From the NCBI GenBank assembly GCA_963791425.1, contig CAWBSE010000003.1, positions 806,001 to 870,000 of the forward strand: a DNA stretch of 64,000 nt. Direction: 5' to 3'. The translations under genes were made by a program, and so were the position numbers. A model generated the notes under the pieces. It saw nothing but the letters and a program-made list of their open reading frames with translations, made no database searches and was not told the DNA's origin. This document shows positions 8,746 through 17,933 of this stretch, piece by piece (the stretch's first letter is position 1; each line of letters opens with the position of its first letter). This stretch comes from DATBLE01 sp963791425 (GTDB lineage Bacteria; Actinomycetota; Thermoleophilia; Gaiellales; Gaiellaceae).

Positions 8746-10089
8746 GTGGATCAACCGATTGAGCTGACTGCGGAGACCCTCTGGACCGAGGTTGCTGGTC
8801 GACTCAAGGGGGCGCTCAACGACTCCACGTACCGGACGTGGTTCGGCGAGGTCGAGGGGATGGAGGTCACGGACGACACGTTCGTGCTCGCCGTGCCCAA
8901 CGACTTCACGCGCGAATGGATCGAGGGGCACTTCCTCGAGCTGATCCGCGCGGCCGTCCGCGACGCCACCGGCCAGCAGCGCCGGATCCAGCTGACCGTC
9001 GCCGAGACCGGCGCAGGCGTCCCCGACGTCACGCAGCCGCCCGCGCAGCGGATCAGCGAGTCGGGCCTGAACACGAAGTACACGTTCGACCTCTTCGTGA
9101 TCGGCTCGTCCAACCGCTTCGCCCACGCGGCCGCGCTCGCCGTCGCCGAGGCGCCGGCGCAGGCGTACAACCCGCTGTTCATCTACGGGTCGACCGGGCT
9201 CGGCAAGACGCACCTGCTCCAGGCGATCGCGCAGTACGTGATGGAGCACCCGGGGAACATGTCGGTGAAGTACGTGACGAGCGAGTCGTTCGTCAACGAC
9301 TTCATCAACTCGCTCCGCGACAAGCGCATCGAGGGCTTCAAGCAGCGCTACCGCAACTACGACCTGCTGCTGATCGACGACGTGCAGTTCTTCGAGGGCA
9401 AGGAGCGCTTCCAGGAGGAGTTCTTCCACACCTTCAACACGCTCTACGAGGCCGGCAGCCAGATCGTGCTCTCGTCCGACCGGCCGCCGAAGGAGATCGC
9501 GACGCTCGAGGCGCGGCTGCGCTCCCGGTTCGAGTGGGGCCTGATCACCGACATCCAGCCGCCCGACCTGGAGACGCGGATCGCGATCCTGCGCAAGAAG
9601 GTGAAGACGGACTCGATCCACATCCCGGATCCGCAGCTGCTCACCTTCATCGCCGGCCGCATCTCGACGAACATCCGCGAGCTCGAGGGTGCGCTCACGC
9701 GCGTCGTCGCGTTCTCGTCCCTGACCGGCCGGCCGATGACCGCCGACCTCGCGCAGGACGTGCTCAAGGACGTCTTCCCGCAGGGCGAGGTCGCCCAGGT
9801 GACGATCGAGCGGATCCAGGAGGTCGTCTGCGAGCGGTTCAGCATGTCGCTCGAGGAGCTCTGCTCCCACAAGCGCTCGCAGAACATCGTGTACCCGCGG
9901 CAGGTGGCGATGTACCTGTCGCGCGAGCTCACCGACTCGTCGCTCCCGAAGATCGGGAAGCACTTCGGCGACCGCGATCACACCACCGTGCTGCACGCGA
10001 ATGCGAAGATCCAGAACATGATTCGCGCGGATCGCACTGTGTACAACCTTGTGCAAGAGCTGACCGCACGCATCAAGCAGGTGCGCTGA
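8746..10089 (+). CDS. dnaA: Chromosomal replication initiator DnaA
   Basis: AAA+ initiator that opens oriC. Domain I begins with LWTEVAGRLKGALND; the linker is short. Domain III has Walker A GSTGLGKTH near residue 150, Walker B LLIDDVQFF near 209 and sensor arginines in LEARLRSRFEWG. Domain IV ends with the DNA-binding signature GDRDHTTVLHANAKI. GTG at 8746 gives 447 residues, like B. subtilis (446). An in-frame ATG at 8701 would add 15 residues but has no visible ribosome site, while GGAGGA lies at 8724-8729, rather far from the GTG. The start is therefore less certain than the gene. Confidence 0.97.
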   Translation: MDQPIELTAETLWTEVAGRLKGALNDSTYRTWFGEVEGMEVTDDTFVLAVPNDFTREWIEGHFLELIRAAVRDATGQQRRIQLTVAETGAGVPDVTQPPAQRISESGLNTKYTFDLFVIGSSNRFAHAAALAVAEAPAQAYNPLFIYGSTGLGKTHLLQAIAQYVMEHPGNMSVKYVTSESFVNDFINSLRDKRIEGFKQRYRNYDLLLIDDVQFFEGKERFQEEFFHTFNTLYEAGSQIVLSSDRPPKEIATLEARLRSRFEWGLITDIQPPDLETRIAILRKKVKTDSIHIPDPQLLTFIAGRISTNIRELEGALTRVVAFSSLTGRPMTADLAQDVLKDVFPQGEVAQVTIERIQEVVCERFSMSLEELCSHKRSQNIVYPRQVAMYLSRELTDSSLPKIGKHFGDRDHTTVLHANAKIQNMIRADRTVYNLVQELTARIKQVR

Positions 10090-10245
10090 ATCTGTGGACG
10101 GGCGGCGACACCTCCGTCAGCCTGTGGGTCCGGGCCTGTTCTCCCCAATCTGGACCCACACGGAAAACGGCTTGTCCAGGGCGGCCAAGGCGTCTTCCCA
10201 CATGTTCACACTCTCTATGAACTACTGAAAGGTTCTTTCTAAAAA
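10090..10245. other. oriC: dnaA-dnaN intergenic region, probable part of oriC
   Basis: A 156-bp gap. It contains box-like pieces TCTGTGGAC (10091-10099), CCTGTGGGT (10121-10129) and TGGACCCAC in both orientations, none a perfect DnaA box. Its right end is A/T-rich (the stretch around 10225-10245 before dnaN), a candidate unwinding element. The site lies between the two genes that most often flank bacterial origins. Confidence 0.6.
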
Positions 10246-11376
10246 ATGACAGAGACAGACGTAGTACTCGGTTCGAGCCTGAAGATCACCTGCTCCCGCG
10301 AAGAGCTCGCGCAGAAGCTCGCCGTCGTCAGTCGTGGTGTGTCGACGCGAACGGCCGTTCAGATTCTCGGCGGCATCCTGGTGCGCGCCGGCGAGGGCAA
10401 GGTCGAGCTCGCCGCCACCGACATGGAGCTGTCGCTGCGCACGCCGCTCGACGCGAAGGTCGAGGGTGAGGGCGCCGCGGTCGTCCCCGGCCGCCTGCTC
10501 GCCGACCTGGCGAAGCTGTTGCCGCAGGGCGAGGTCGAGATCGAGTGCCGCGAGGAGGAGAACATCCTCCAGGTTCGCTGCGGGCCGGCGGAGTACCGGC
10601 TGAACACGTATAGCGCGGAGGACTTCCCGCGGCTCCCGGACACCGACGCCGCGGTGACGCACACGGTCGACGCGGATTCGCTGCTCGCGACCGTCTCGTC
10701 GGTCGGCCGCGCCGTGTCGCGTGACGAAGCCCGCCCGGTGCTCACCGGCATCCTGGTCAAGTTCGGAGAGGGCAAGCTCGTGATGGCGGCCACCGACTCG
10801 TACCGGCTTTCGTACAAGGAGACCCCGTTCGCCGGTGACGTCCCCGACCTCGAGGCGATCATCCCGGCGCGTGCGCTGGACGAGGTCAAACGGCTCGCAA
10901 CTCCAGGCGGCACGCTCGAGCTCGGCGTCCAGGAGAACCAGGTCCTGTTCGGCATCGACGGCACCTGGCTGACCACGCGCCGCATCGAGGGCCAGTTCCC
11001 GAAGGTCGACGAGCTGAAGCCGAAGGATTTCCAGCACGAGGTCACGCTTCCGCGCGACGAGCTGCTCGAGGTCGTGCGACGCACGTCGGTGATGGCGCAC
11101 CGCAACTCGCCGCTGCGCCTGCGCTTCACCGCCGGCCAGGTGACGGTCTGGACGCAGACGCAGGACATCGGGGAGGCCCGTGAGACGCTGCCGATCCGGT
11201 TCGACGGCGAGCCCCTGGAGATGGGGTTCAACGCGGAGTTCCTGCGCGACGGGATCGAGTCGGTCCCCGGCGACGAGATGCGGCTGAGGCTGATCGACCC
11301 GCTGCGGCCCGGCCTGATCCAGGGTCCCGACGAGAGCTTCTGGTACCTGATCATGCCGATCCGCCTCGCCGGCTGA
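10246..11376 (+). CDS. dnaN: DNA polymerase III beta sliding clamp
   Basis: Ring-shaped processivity factor for replication and repair polymerases. The 376 residues show three beta-clamp domains. Markers are LKITCSREELAQKLAVVSRGV at the start, AATDMELSL, the second-domain AATDSYRLSYKE and the C-terminal FNAEFLRDGIESVPGDEMRLRL and YLIMPIRL, the last forming the peptide-binding pocket. ATG at 10246 has AAAGG upstream. Its stop lies inside the proposed start of recF. Confidence 0.98.
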   Translation: MTETDVVLGSSLKITCSREELAQKLAVVSRGVSTRTAVQILGGILVRAGEGKVELAATDMELSLRTPLDAKVEGEGAAVVPGRLLADLAKLLPQGEVEIECREEENILQVRCGPAEYRLNTYSAEDFPRLPDTDAAVTHTVDADSLLATVSSVGRAVSRDEARPVLTGILVKFGEGKLVMAATDSYRLSYKETPFAGDVPDLEAIIPARALDEVKRLATPGGTLELGVQENQVLFGIDGTWLTTRRIEGQFPKVDELKPKDFQHEVTLPRDELLEVVRRTSVMAHRNSPLRLRFTAGQVTVWTQTQDIGEARETLPIRFDGEPLEMGFNAEFLRDGIESVPGDEMRLRLIDPLRPGLIQGPDESFWYLIMPIRLAG

Positions 11377-12422
11377 TCGTCTCGTCGGTCTTCCTGGCGA
11401 ACTTCCGCTCATACGCGCGGCTGGAGCTGTCGCTGCAGCCGGGTCTCGTGCTGGCAGTGGGCGCGAACGGCGCAGGCAAGACGAATCTGCTCGAGGCGCT
11501 GCATGTCGGGACGCAGGGGTTCTCGCCCCGGACGCGCGCCGACTCGGAGCTGATCCGCTTCGGCGAGACCGCTGCCCGGGTGCGGCTCGAGGGGCGGAGA
11601 GGCGAGACGCCGCTGCAGACGACGGTGACGCTGTCGGCGACCGAGGGGAAGCGCGCCGAGGTGAACGGCGCCCGGCTACGTGCGGCCGAGCAGCTCCGGA
11701 GCGAGACGATCACGCTCGTGTTCACGCCCGACCGCCTGGCGATCGTCAAGGCGGGGCCCGCCGCCCGCCGCGCGTACTTCGACCGCTCGGTGGGTCGCGT
11801 GCTGCCGGCCCGCTCGCCGCTGCCGGCCGACTACGCGGCTGCGCTGACCCAGCGGAACGCGGCGCTCAAGCGCGGCGATCGCGCGTCGATCGCTCCGTGG
11901 ACGGCACAGGTCGCGACGCTCGGCGCAGCGCTGGTGGAAGCGCGCGCGGAGCTGCTCGGCCTGCTCGAGCTGCCCTTCGCGGAGTCGGCCGGCGCGCTCG
12001 GCCTGCCCGACGCGCGGCTGGGCTACGAGGGTGACCCGCCGACGGAGGCCGACCTCGAGGCCCGCCTCGACCGCGACCTGGAGCGCGGATCGACGGGGCT
12101 CGGGCCGCACCTGCACGATGTTGCGATCGCCTCCGCCGGCCGCGATCTGCGCTCGTTCGGCTCGCAGGGCGAGCAGCGGACGGCCGTGCTCGCGCTGCTG
12201 CTCGCCGAAGCGGCGCTGCTCACCGAGCGCCGCGAGGAACCGCCGCTGCTCCTGCTCGACGACGTGCTCTCCGAGCTCGACCCGACGCGGCGCCGCGTGC
12301 TGGTCGAGCAGGTACAGGGCCGCGGCCAGACGCTGATCACCGCCACGACGGCGGACGCGCTGCCCGGCGACCCCGCGCAGCTGCTCGAGGTCGCGGGGGG
12401 TGAGGTGCGATGGAGCGGATAG
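11373..12422 (+). CDS. recF: DNA replication and repair protein RecF, non-canonical start
   Basis: SMC-like ATPase that helps load RecA at gaps. Conserved pieces are FLANFRSYARLEL (the N-terminal strand), Walker A GANGAGKTN, signature GSQGEQRTAVLALLLAE and Walker B PLLLLDDVLSELD. The conserved N-terminus begins before any ATG, GTG or TTG; the first GTG, at 11448, would remove the first strand just before Walker A. CTG at 11373, overlapping the dnaN stop as CTGA, or ATC at 11376, fits the expected protein start of about 349 residues. It overlaps dciA by 13 bp. Confidence 0.93.
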   Translation: MIVSSVFLANFRSYARLELSLQPGLVLAVGANGAGKTNLLEALHVGTQGFSPRTRADSELIRFGETAARVRLEGRRGETPLQTTVTLSATEGKRAEVNGARLRAAEQLRSETITLVFTPDRLAIVKAGPAARRAYFDRSVGRVLPARSPLPADYAAALTQRNAALKRGDRASIAPWTAQVATLGAALVEARAELLGLLELPFAESAGALGLPDARLGYEGDPPTEADLEARLDRDLERGSTGLGPHLHDVAIASAGRDLRSFGSQGEQRTAVLALLLAEAALLTERREEPPLLLLDDVLSELDPTRRRVLVEQVQGRGQTLITATTADALPGDPAQLLEVAGGEVRWSG

Positions 12423-12871
12423 GCGACGACGTTCGCGACGAGCTCTCGCGGTTCGGTTCCCAGGGCGGGATGCCCGAGGTGCTCGCCGCCTGGCCGGACG
12501 CGGTCGGCGCGATGGTCGCCGCCAACGCGTGGCCGGCGCGGATCGGCCGCGACGGGACGCTATACGTGAGCACGTCCTCGTCGACCTGGGCGTTCGAGCT
12601 CGGCCAGCTCGCTCCGACGATCCTCGAGCAGCTGCAACAGAAGCTTGGCGAGACTGCGCCGAAGGTGATCCGATTCGCCCCCGGACACCTCCCGGAGGCG
12701 TTCGCGGACGACGTCGAGGAGGCCCGGACCGAGGTTCCGGAGCCGTCTGCGCAAGCCCTGCAGGCGGCCGCCGAGCTGAGCGCCGGGATCGAGGACGAAG
12801 AACTGCGGAAAAGGGTGCAAAGAGCGGTCGCGCTGGGTCTGTCGAAGCCCCCGTCCGACCACTCTTTCTGA
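12410..12871 (+). CDS. dciA: DUF721 protein, DciA-like helicase-loading factor
   Basis: The 153 residues contain the DUF721/DciA core: LAAWPDAVGAMVAANAWPARIGRDGTLYV and STSSSTWAFELGQLAPTILEQL. DciA loads the replicative helicase DnaB in bacteria that lack DnaC or DnaI, and this is its usual position between recF and gyrB in actinobacteria. The C-terminal third is acidic and variable. ATG at 12410 overlaps recF. Confidence 0.85.
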   Translation: MERIGDDVRDELSRFGSQGGMPEVLAAWPDAVGAMVAANAWPARIGRDGTLYVSTSSSTWAFELGQLAPTILEQLQQKLGETAPKVIRFAPGHLPEAFADDVEEARTEVPEPSAQALQAAAELSAGIEDEELRKRVQRAVALGLSKPPSDHSF

Positions 12872-12883
12872 TACACTACTACC

Positions 12884-12915
12884 AGCCCGCAAATAGCTCA
12901 TTTGCAGGGCTTTTT
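12884..12915 (+). terminator. Intrinsic terminator-like hairpin just upstream of gyrB
   Basis: AGCCCGCAAAT (12884-12894), loop AGCTC and ATTTGCAGGGCT (12900-12911) form a long stem with one bulged A, followed by TTTTT (12911-12915). It can end the dnaN-recF-dciA transcript. It lies 9 nt before the gyrB ribosome site, so it could also act as a leader attenuator if gyrB transcription begins at the TACACT-like element near 12873. Confidence 0.75.
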
Positions 12916-12940
12916 CAATAACTGGAGGCGGTTTTCCCCT

Positions 12941-15322
12941 TTGACCGAGGCAGCCTATACCGCAAAGGACATCACGGTCCTGGAAGGACTCGAGCCGGTC
13001 CGGCTCAGGCCCGGGATGTACATCGGCTCGACCGGTCTTCGCGGTCTGCACCAGCTCGTCTACGAGGTCGTCGACAACGCCGTCGACGAGGCCCTCGGCG
13101 GGCACAACGACTCGATCGTCGTCACCCTCTTTCCGGACAACTCGGTCAAGGTCGTCGACCGCGGCCGCGGGATCCCGGTGGACATCGTCAAGGACCAGGG
13201 CCGACCCGCGCTCGAGGTCGTCCTGACCACGCTGCACGCCGGCGGAAAGTTCGGTGACGCCGGCTACAAGGTGTCCGGCGGGCTGCACGGCGTCGGCGTC
13301 TCCGTCGTCAACGCGCTGTCCGAGTGGCTGATCGCGGAGGTGCAGCGCGACGGCAAGGTCTGGCGCCAGGAGTTCGAGCGCGGCGTCCCCAAAGGCGACA
13401 TGGAAGCGGTCGGAGTCTCGGGCGAGACCGGCACGACGATCTCGTTCCTGCCCGACGCGGAGATCTTCGAAGAGCTCGAGGTATCCGTCGAGACGCTCCA
13501 GCAGCGCTTGCGCGAGACCGCGTTCCTGACGCGCGCGCTGCACATCGTGCTCGACGACCAGCGGGCCGACGGCCAGCGAATGGAGTTCCACTACGAGGGC
13601 GGCATCCGCGACTTCGTCAGCCACGTGAACGAGGCGAAGGAGCCCGTCCACAAGCACATCATCTATCTGGAGGGCTCAGACGACCGCGGCCACGTCGAGG
13701 TGGCGATGCAGTGGAACAACAAGTACGCGGAGTCGGTCTTCTCGTTCGCGAACAACATCAACACCAGCGAGGGCGGCGCCCACCTCTCCGGCTTCAACGC
13801 GGCGCTGACGCGGACGCTGAACAAGTACGCGCGCGACAAGGGGCTGCTGAAGGAGAAGGAGGACAACCTCGAGGGCGAGGACGTGCGCGAGGGACTCGCC
13901 GCCGTCATCTCCGTGAAGCTCCAGGACCCGCAGTTCGAGGGGCAGACCAAGACCAAGCTGGGCAACCCGTGGGTACGCGGGTTCGTCGAGTCGGCGGTCA
14001 ACTCCGGCCTGGCGATGTTCCTCGAGGAGAACCCGAACGACGCGAAGCAGATCATGGCGAAGGCGATCTCCGCCGCCCGGGCGCGGATGGCGGCGCGCAA
14101 GGCGCGCGACCTGACCCGGCGCAAGGGCGCGTTCGGCGGCGGGATGGCGAAGAAGTTCGCCGATTGCCAGATCCGCGACCCGGAGCTGACCGAGCTCTTC
14201 ATCGTCGAGGGCGACTCCGCCGGCGGCTCCGCGAAGCAGGCGCGCGACAAGTCGAACCAGGCGATCCTCCCTCTGCGCGGCAAGATCATCAACTCCGAGA
14301 AGAACCGGATCCACAAGGTGCTCTCGAACACCGAGATCCAGTCGCTCGTGCAGGTGATCGGCACCGGGATCGGCGACGAGTTCGACCTGGCGAAGCTCCG
14401 CTACAACCGGATCATCGTCATGACCGACGCCGACGTGGACGGGGCGCACATTCGCACGCTCGTGCTCACGTTCCTCTACCGGCACATGGGGGAGCTCTTC
14501 GACCGCGGCCACATCTACATCGCCGTCCCGCCGCTCTACCTCGTCCGCCACGGCGGCGACCAGACCTATCTCGAGAAGGACTCGCAGCTCGAGGACCTGC
14601 TCGTCCGCGAGAAGTTCGGCGACCTCGACATCGCCTCCCGCGACGGTGTACAGATCAAGCTGACCGAGGCGCGCTACGGCCGAATCCAGCGCGCGCTGAC
14701 CGAGTTCGACGGCTGGTCGGCCCGGATGCGCTCCGACTGGGGCAACGACGCCGCCCACTTCGTGGTCGAGCACCGCCTCGTCGAGAGCGACGCCGTGACG
14801 CCGGCCGAGGCCGTCAAGGCGATCGGAACGCGTGAGGCGACGGGCTACACGCTCGAGGCGAAGGCCGACGCGGAGGCGCTGACGGTGAAGCTGATCGAGA
14901 CCGAGACGAGCGCCGCGACGACGATCACCGTTCCCGCAGAACTACTCGCCTCGCCCGTCTACGCGAACGTGCGGAAGGCGTATTCGAGGGTCGGCGACGC
15001 TGTCGGCGGCCGGCCGCCGTTCACCGTGCGGCTGGGCAAGCGCGAGGAGACGGCCGAGACGTTCGACGAGCTCCGCGACGCGGCAGTCGAGCTGTCCAAG
15101 CAGGGCCTGCAGATCACGCGATTCAAGGGCCTCGGCGAGATGAACGAGGACGAGCTGTGGAAGACGACGATGGATCCGATGCGCCGGCTGCTGATCCGCG
15201 CCGACGTCGAGGATGCGTCCGCCGCCGACCTCTGGTTCTCGCGGCTGATGGGTGACCAGGTCGAGCCGCGCCGCGAGTTCATCGAGACGAACGCCCGCGA
15301 GGTCAGGTTCCTCGACGTCTGA
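12941..15322 (+). CDS. gyrB: DNA gyrase subunit B (long form)
   Basis: ATPase subunit of gyrase, which introduces negative supercoils. GHKL motifs: EVVDNAVDEALGG, DRGRGIPVDIV, SGGLHGVGVSVVNALS. The TOPRIM domain has EGDSAGGSAKQARD and DADVDGAHIRTL, and the end has RFKGLGEMNEDELWKTTMDP. Length is about 793 residues; an extra segment of roughly 150 residues sits between the TOPRIM strands (residues about 540-690), as in the E. coli-type long form and unlike the 640-residue form of many Gram-positives. TTG at 12941 is preferred (GGAGG at 12924-12928). The stop overlaps gyrA by one base. Confidence 0.97.
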   Translation: MTEAAYTAKDITVLEGLEPVRLRPGMYIGSTGLRGLHQLVYEVVDNAVDEALGGHNDSIVVTLFPDNSVKVVDRGRGIPVDIVKDQGRPALEVVLTTLHAGGKFGDAGYKVSGGLHGVGVSVVNALSEWLIAEVQRDGKVWRQEFERGVPKGDMEAVGVSGETGTTISFLPDAEIFEELEVSVETLQQRLRETAFLTRALHIVLDDQRADGQRMEFHYEGGIRDFVSHVNEAKEPVHKHIIYLEGSDDRGHVEVAMQWNNKYAESVFSFANNINTSEGGAHLSGFNAALTRTLNKYARDKGLLKEKEDNLEGEDVREGLAAVISVKLQDPQFEGQTKTKLGNPWVRGFVESAVNSGLAMFLEENPNDAKQIMAKAISAARARMAARKARDLTRRKGAFGGGMAKKFADCQIRDPELTELFIVEGDSAGGSAKQARDKSNQAILPLRGKIINSEKNRIHKVLSNTEIQSLVQVIGTGIGDEFDLAKLRYNRIIVMTDADVDGAHIRTLVLTFLYRHMGELFDRGHIYIAVPPLYLVRHGGDQTYLEKDSQLEDLLVREKFGDLDIASRDGVQIKLTEARYGRIQRALTEFDGWSARMRSDWGNDAAHFVVEHRLVESDAVTPAEAVKAIGTREATGYTLEAKADAEALTVKLIETETSAATTITVPAELLASPVYANVRKAYSRVGDAVGGRPPFTVRLGKREETAETFDELRDAAVELSKQGLQITRFKGLGEMNEDELWKTTMDPMRRLLIRADVEDASAADLWFSRLMGDQVEPRREFIETNAREVRFLDV

Positions 15323-17850
15323 TGTCCGAGCTCGTTCCGCCACAGCCCGGTAGCCGCATCGAGTCGCGGGAGCTCGACCAGGAGATCCGCTCCAGCTTCC
15401 TCGACTACGCGATGCACGTCATCGTCAGTCGCGCGCTGCCCGACGTGCGCGACGGGCTGAAGCCGGTCCACCGGCGCGTGCTGTACTCGATGTACGACAA
15501 CGGGCTGCAGCCCAACCGCCCGACCCGCAAGTGCGCGCGCGTCGTCGGCGACGTGATGGGCTCGTACCACCCGCACGGCGACTCGGCGATCTACGAGGCG
15601 CTCGTCCGGCTCGCGCAGCCGTTCTCGATGCGCTACCCGCTGGTCGACGGTCAGGGCTACTTCGGCTCGACCGACGGCGACTCGGCGGCCGCCATGAGGT
15701 ACACGGAATGCCGGCTCTCGCGGATGGCGACCGAGCTCGTCCGCGACATCGACGCCGACACGGTCGACTTCGTCCCGAACTACGACGGCTCGCAGAAGGA
15801 GCCGTCGGTGCTGCCGGCCCGCTTCCCGAACCTGCTCGTCAACGGCTCCTCGGGCATCGCGGTCGGGATGGCGACGAACATGCCGCCGCACCATCTCGGC
15901 GAGGTCGTCGACGCGATCGTGGCGATGATCGACGACCCGACGATCGACGTCGAGCGGCTCTCGAAGCACATCAAAGGCCCCGACTTCCCGACCGGTGGCT
16001 CGATCGTCGGCCGCAGCGGCATCCGTGACGCGTACCGCTCCGGGCGCGGCCGCATCGTCGTCCGGGGCAAGGCGCACATCGAGGAGCTGCGCGGTGGGAA
16101 GAACGCGATCATCATCACCGAGCTCCCGTACGGCGTCCGCAAGGGCGGCGAGGGCGGCGTGATCGAGAAGATCGCCGATCTCGTCGAGAGCAAGGTGCTC
16201 AGCGAGGTGCCGATGACCGACGACTCGCTGCAGGACCACTCCGACAAGTCGGGCATGCGGATCTACGTGGAGCTGAAGCGCGAGGCGATCCCGCAGGTCG
16301 CCCTGAACAAGATCTTCAAGCACACGTCGCTGCAGACCTCGTTCGGCTACAACGCGGTCGCGCTCGTCGACGGGGTGCCGCGGACGCTGTCGCTCGTCGA
16401 GCTGCTCCGCCACTACCTCGACTTCCAGCGGCAGGTGATCACCCGCCGGTCGAAGTACGAGCTGCGGAAGGCCGAAGAGCGCGCGCACATCCTGCGCGGC
16501 TACCTGATCGCGCTCGACAACCTCGACGCCGTCATCTCGCTCATCCGCGCTGCCGCCGACACCGACGCGGCGCGCGAGGGGCTGATGAGCACGTTCGAGC
16601 TCAGCGAGATCCAGGCGCAGGCGATCCTCGACCTCCGCCTCGCGCGCCTCACGGGCCTCGCGCGCAAGGAGGTCGAGACCGAGTACGCCGACCTCCAGGA
16701 GCGCATCGGCGAGCTCCGCTCGCTGCTTGGCGACGAGGCGCAGATCGACAACGTGATCAAGGAGGAGCTGCTCGAGATCAAGGAGATCTACGGCAAGTCC
16801 GACGCCCGCCGCACCGAGATCGTCGCCGACGAGGGCGAGCTCGAGCTGGAGGACATGATCGCGGAGGAGGACATGGTGATCGCGATCACCCGCTCCGGCT
16901 ACATCAAGCGGCTGCCCGTGACCACCTACCGCGAGCAGCGCCGCGGCGGCATCGGCGTGATGGGCATGGAGATGAAGGAGGACGACTACATCGAGCACCT
17001 CTTCGTAGCGTCCACGCACGACTACCTGCTGTTCTTCACCTCCGTCGGCAAGGTCTACCGCCTGAAGGTGCACGAGTTGCCGCTCGGCTCCCGGCAGTCG
17101 AAGGGCCGCGCGATCGTCAATCTGCTCCCGTTCCGGCAGGACGAGCAGATCCGCGCCGTCCTCCAGACCCGCGCCTTCGCCGAGTCCGAATTCCTCGTCT
17201 TCGCGACGAAGAAGGGCGTGGTCAAGAAGACGCGGCTCGCCGAATACAACACGCCGTTGAAGGCCGACGGGATCATCGCGATCAACCTCCGCGACGGCGA
17301 CGAGCTGATCGGCGTCCGCCATTCCACCGGCGACGACGACATCATGATGGTCTCGCGCAGCGGCCAGGCGATCCGGTTCAACGAGCGTGAGGCCCGGCAG
17401 ATGGGCCGCTCCACCGCCGGCGTCCAGGGCATGCGCCTCCGCAAGGACGACGAGGTGATCGAGCTCAACGTCGTGCGCGACACCGACGACCTGCTGGTCG
17501 TCACCGAGCAGGGGTACGGCAAGCGCACGCCGGTGCGCGAGTACCCGCGCAAGGGCCGCGGCGGTCTCGGCGTGAAGACCGTGCAGCTCACCGACGCCAA
17601 GGGCAAGCTCGCCGGCGCCCGCATCGTCCGCGACGGATACACGCTGATGCTGATCTCGACCGGCGGCACCGTGATCCGCATGTCGGTCGACGAGATAAAG
17701 CGGCTCGGGCGCGCCACCCAGGGCGTGATCGTCGTGCGGCTCCGCGAGGGCGAGTCGGTCTCCAGCTTCGCGCCGGTCATCGAGTCCGAGGGCATGGAAA
17801 CCGTGGAGCTCGAGTCGGGCGACGCGGTCGAAGACGCACCCGCCGAGTAG
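15322..17850 (+). CDS. gyrA: DNA gyrase subunit A
   Basis: Breakage-reunion subunit of gyrase. The catalytic tyrosine lies in AAAMRYTECRLS near residue 130. The quinolone-binding region reads GSYHPHGDSAIYEALVR, with serine and glutamate at the positions equivalent to E. coli 83 and 87, a wild-type combination also seen in Gram-positives. The C-terminal beta-pinwheel begins near residue 505 and contains the gyrase box QRRGGIGV, which distinguishes it from topoisomerase IV ParC. At 842 residues it is full length, ending in an acidic tail. No second type II topoisomerase is in view. Confidence 0.98.
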   Translation: MSELVPPQPGSRIESRELDQEIRSSFLDYAMHVIVSRALPDVRDGLKPVHRRVLYSMYDNGLQPNRPTRKCARVVGDVMGSYHPHGDSAIYEALVRLAQPFSMRYPLVDGQGYFGSTDGDSAAAMRYTECRLSRMATELVRDIDADTVDFVPNYDGSQKEPSVLPARFPNLLVNGSSGIAVGMATNMPPHHLGEVVDAIVAMIDDPTIDVERLSKHIKGPDFPTGGSIVGRSGIRDAYRSGRGRIVVRGKAHIEELRGGKNAIIITELPYGVRKGGEGGVIEKIADLVESKVLSEVPMTDDSLQDHSDKSGMRIYVELKREAIPQVALNKIFKHTSLQTSFGYNAVALVDGVPRTLSLVELLRHYLDFQRQVITRRSKYELRKAEERAHILRGYLIALDNLDAVISLIRAAADTDAAREGLMSTFELSEIQAQAILDLRLARLTGLARKEVETEYADLQERIGELRSLLGDEAQIDNVIKEELLEIKEIYGKSDARRTEIVADEGELELEDMIAEEDMVIAITRSGYIKRLPVTTYREQRRGGIGVMGMEMKEDDYIEHLFVASTHDYLLFFTSVGKVYRLKVHELPLGSRQSKGRAIVNLLPFRQDEQIRAVLQTRAFAESEFLVFATKKGVVKKTRLAEYNTPLKADGIIAINLRDGDELIGVRHSTGDDDIMMVSRSGQAIRFNEREARQMGRSTAGVQGMRLRKDDEVIELNVVRDTDDLLVVTEQGYGKRTPVREYPRKGRGGLGVKTVQLTDAKGKLAGARIVRDGYTLMLISTGGTVIRMSVDEIKRLGRATQGVIVVRLREGESVSSFAPVIESEGMETVELESGDAVEDAPAE

Positions 17851-17933
17851 TCCGAACGCTCCCCTTCACAAGCGTCGGCGAACGTGATAGACCAGCGCCC
17901 GGGGTCGGCGCGTCGACGGAAAAGGGTGCCCAT

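Noticed and set aside
14959..17322. Very long open frames antisense to gyrB and gyrA, and similar ones opposite most genes
   Set aside because: GC-rich codon bias removes stops from shadow frames. They lack ribosome sites, and their residues show no family pattern.
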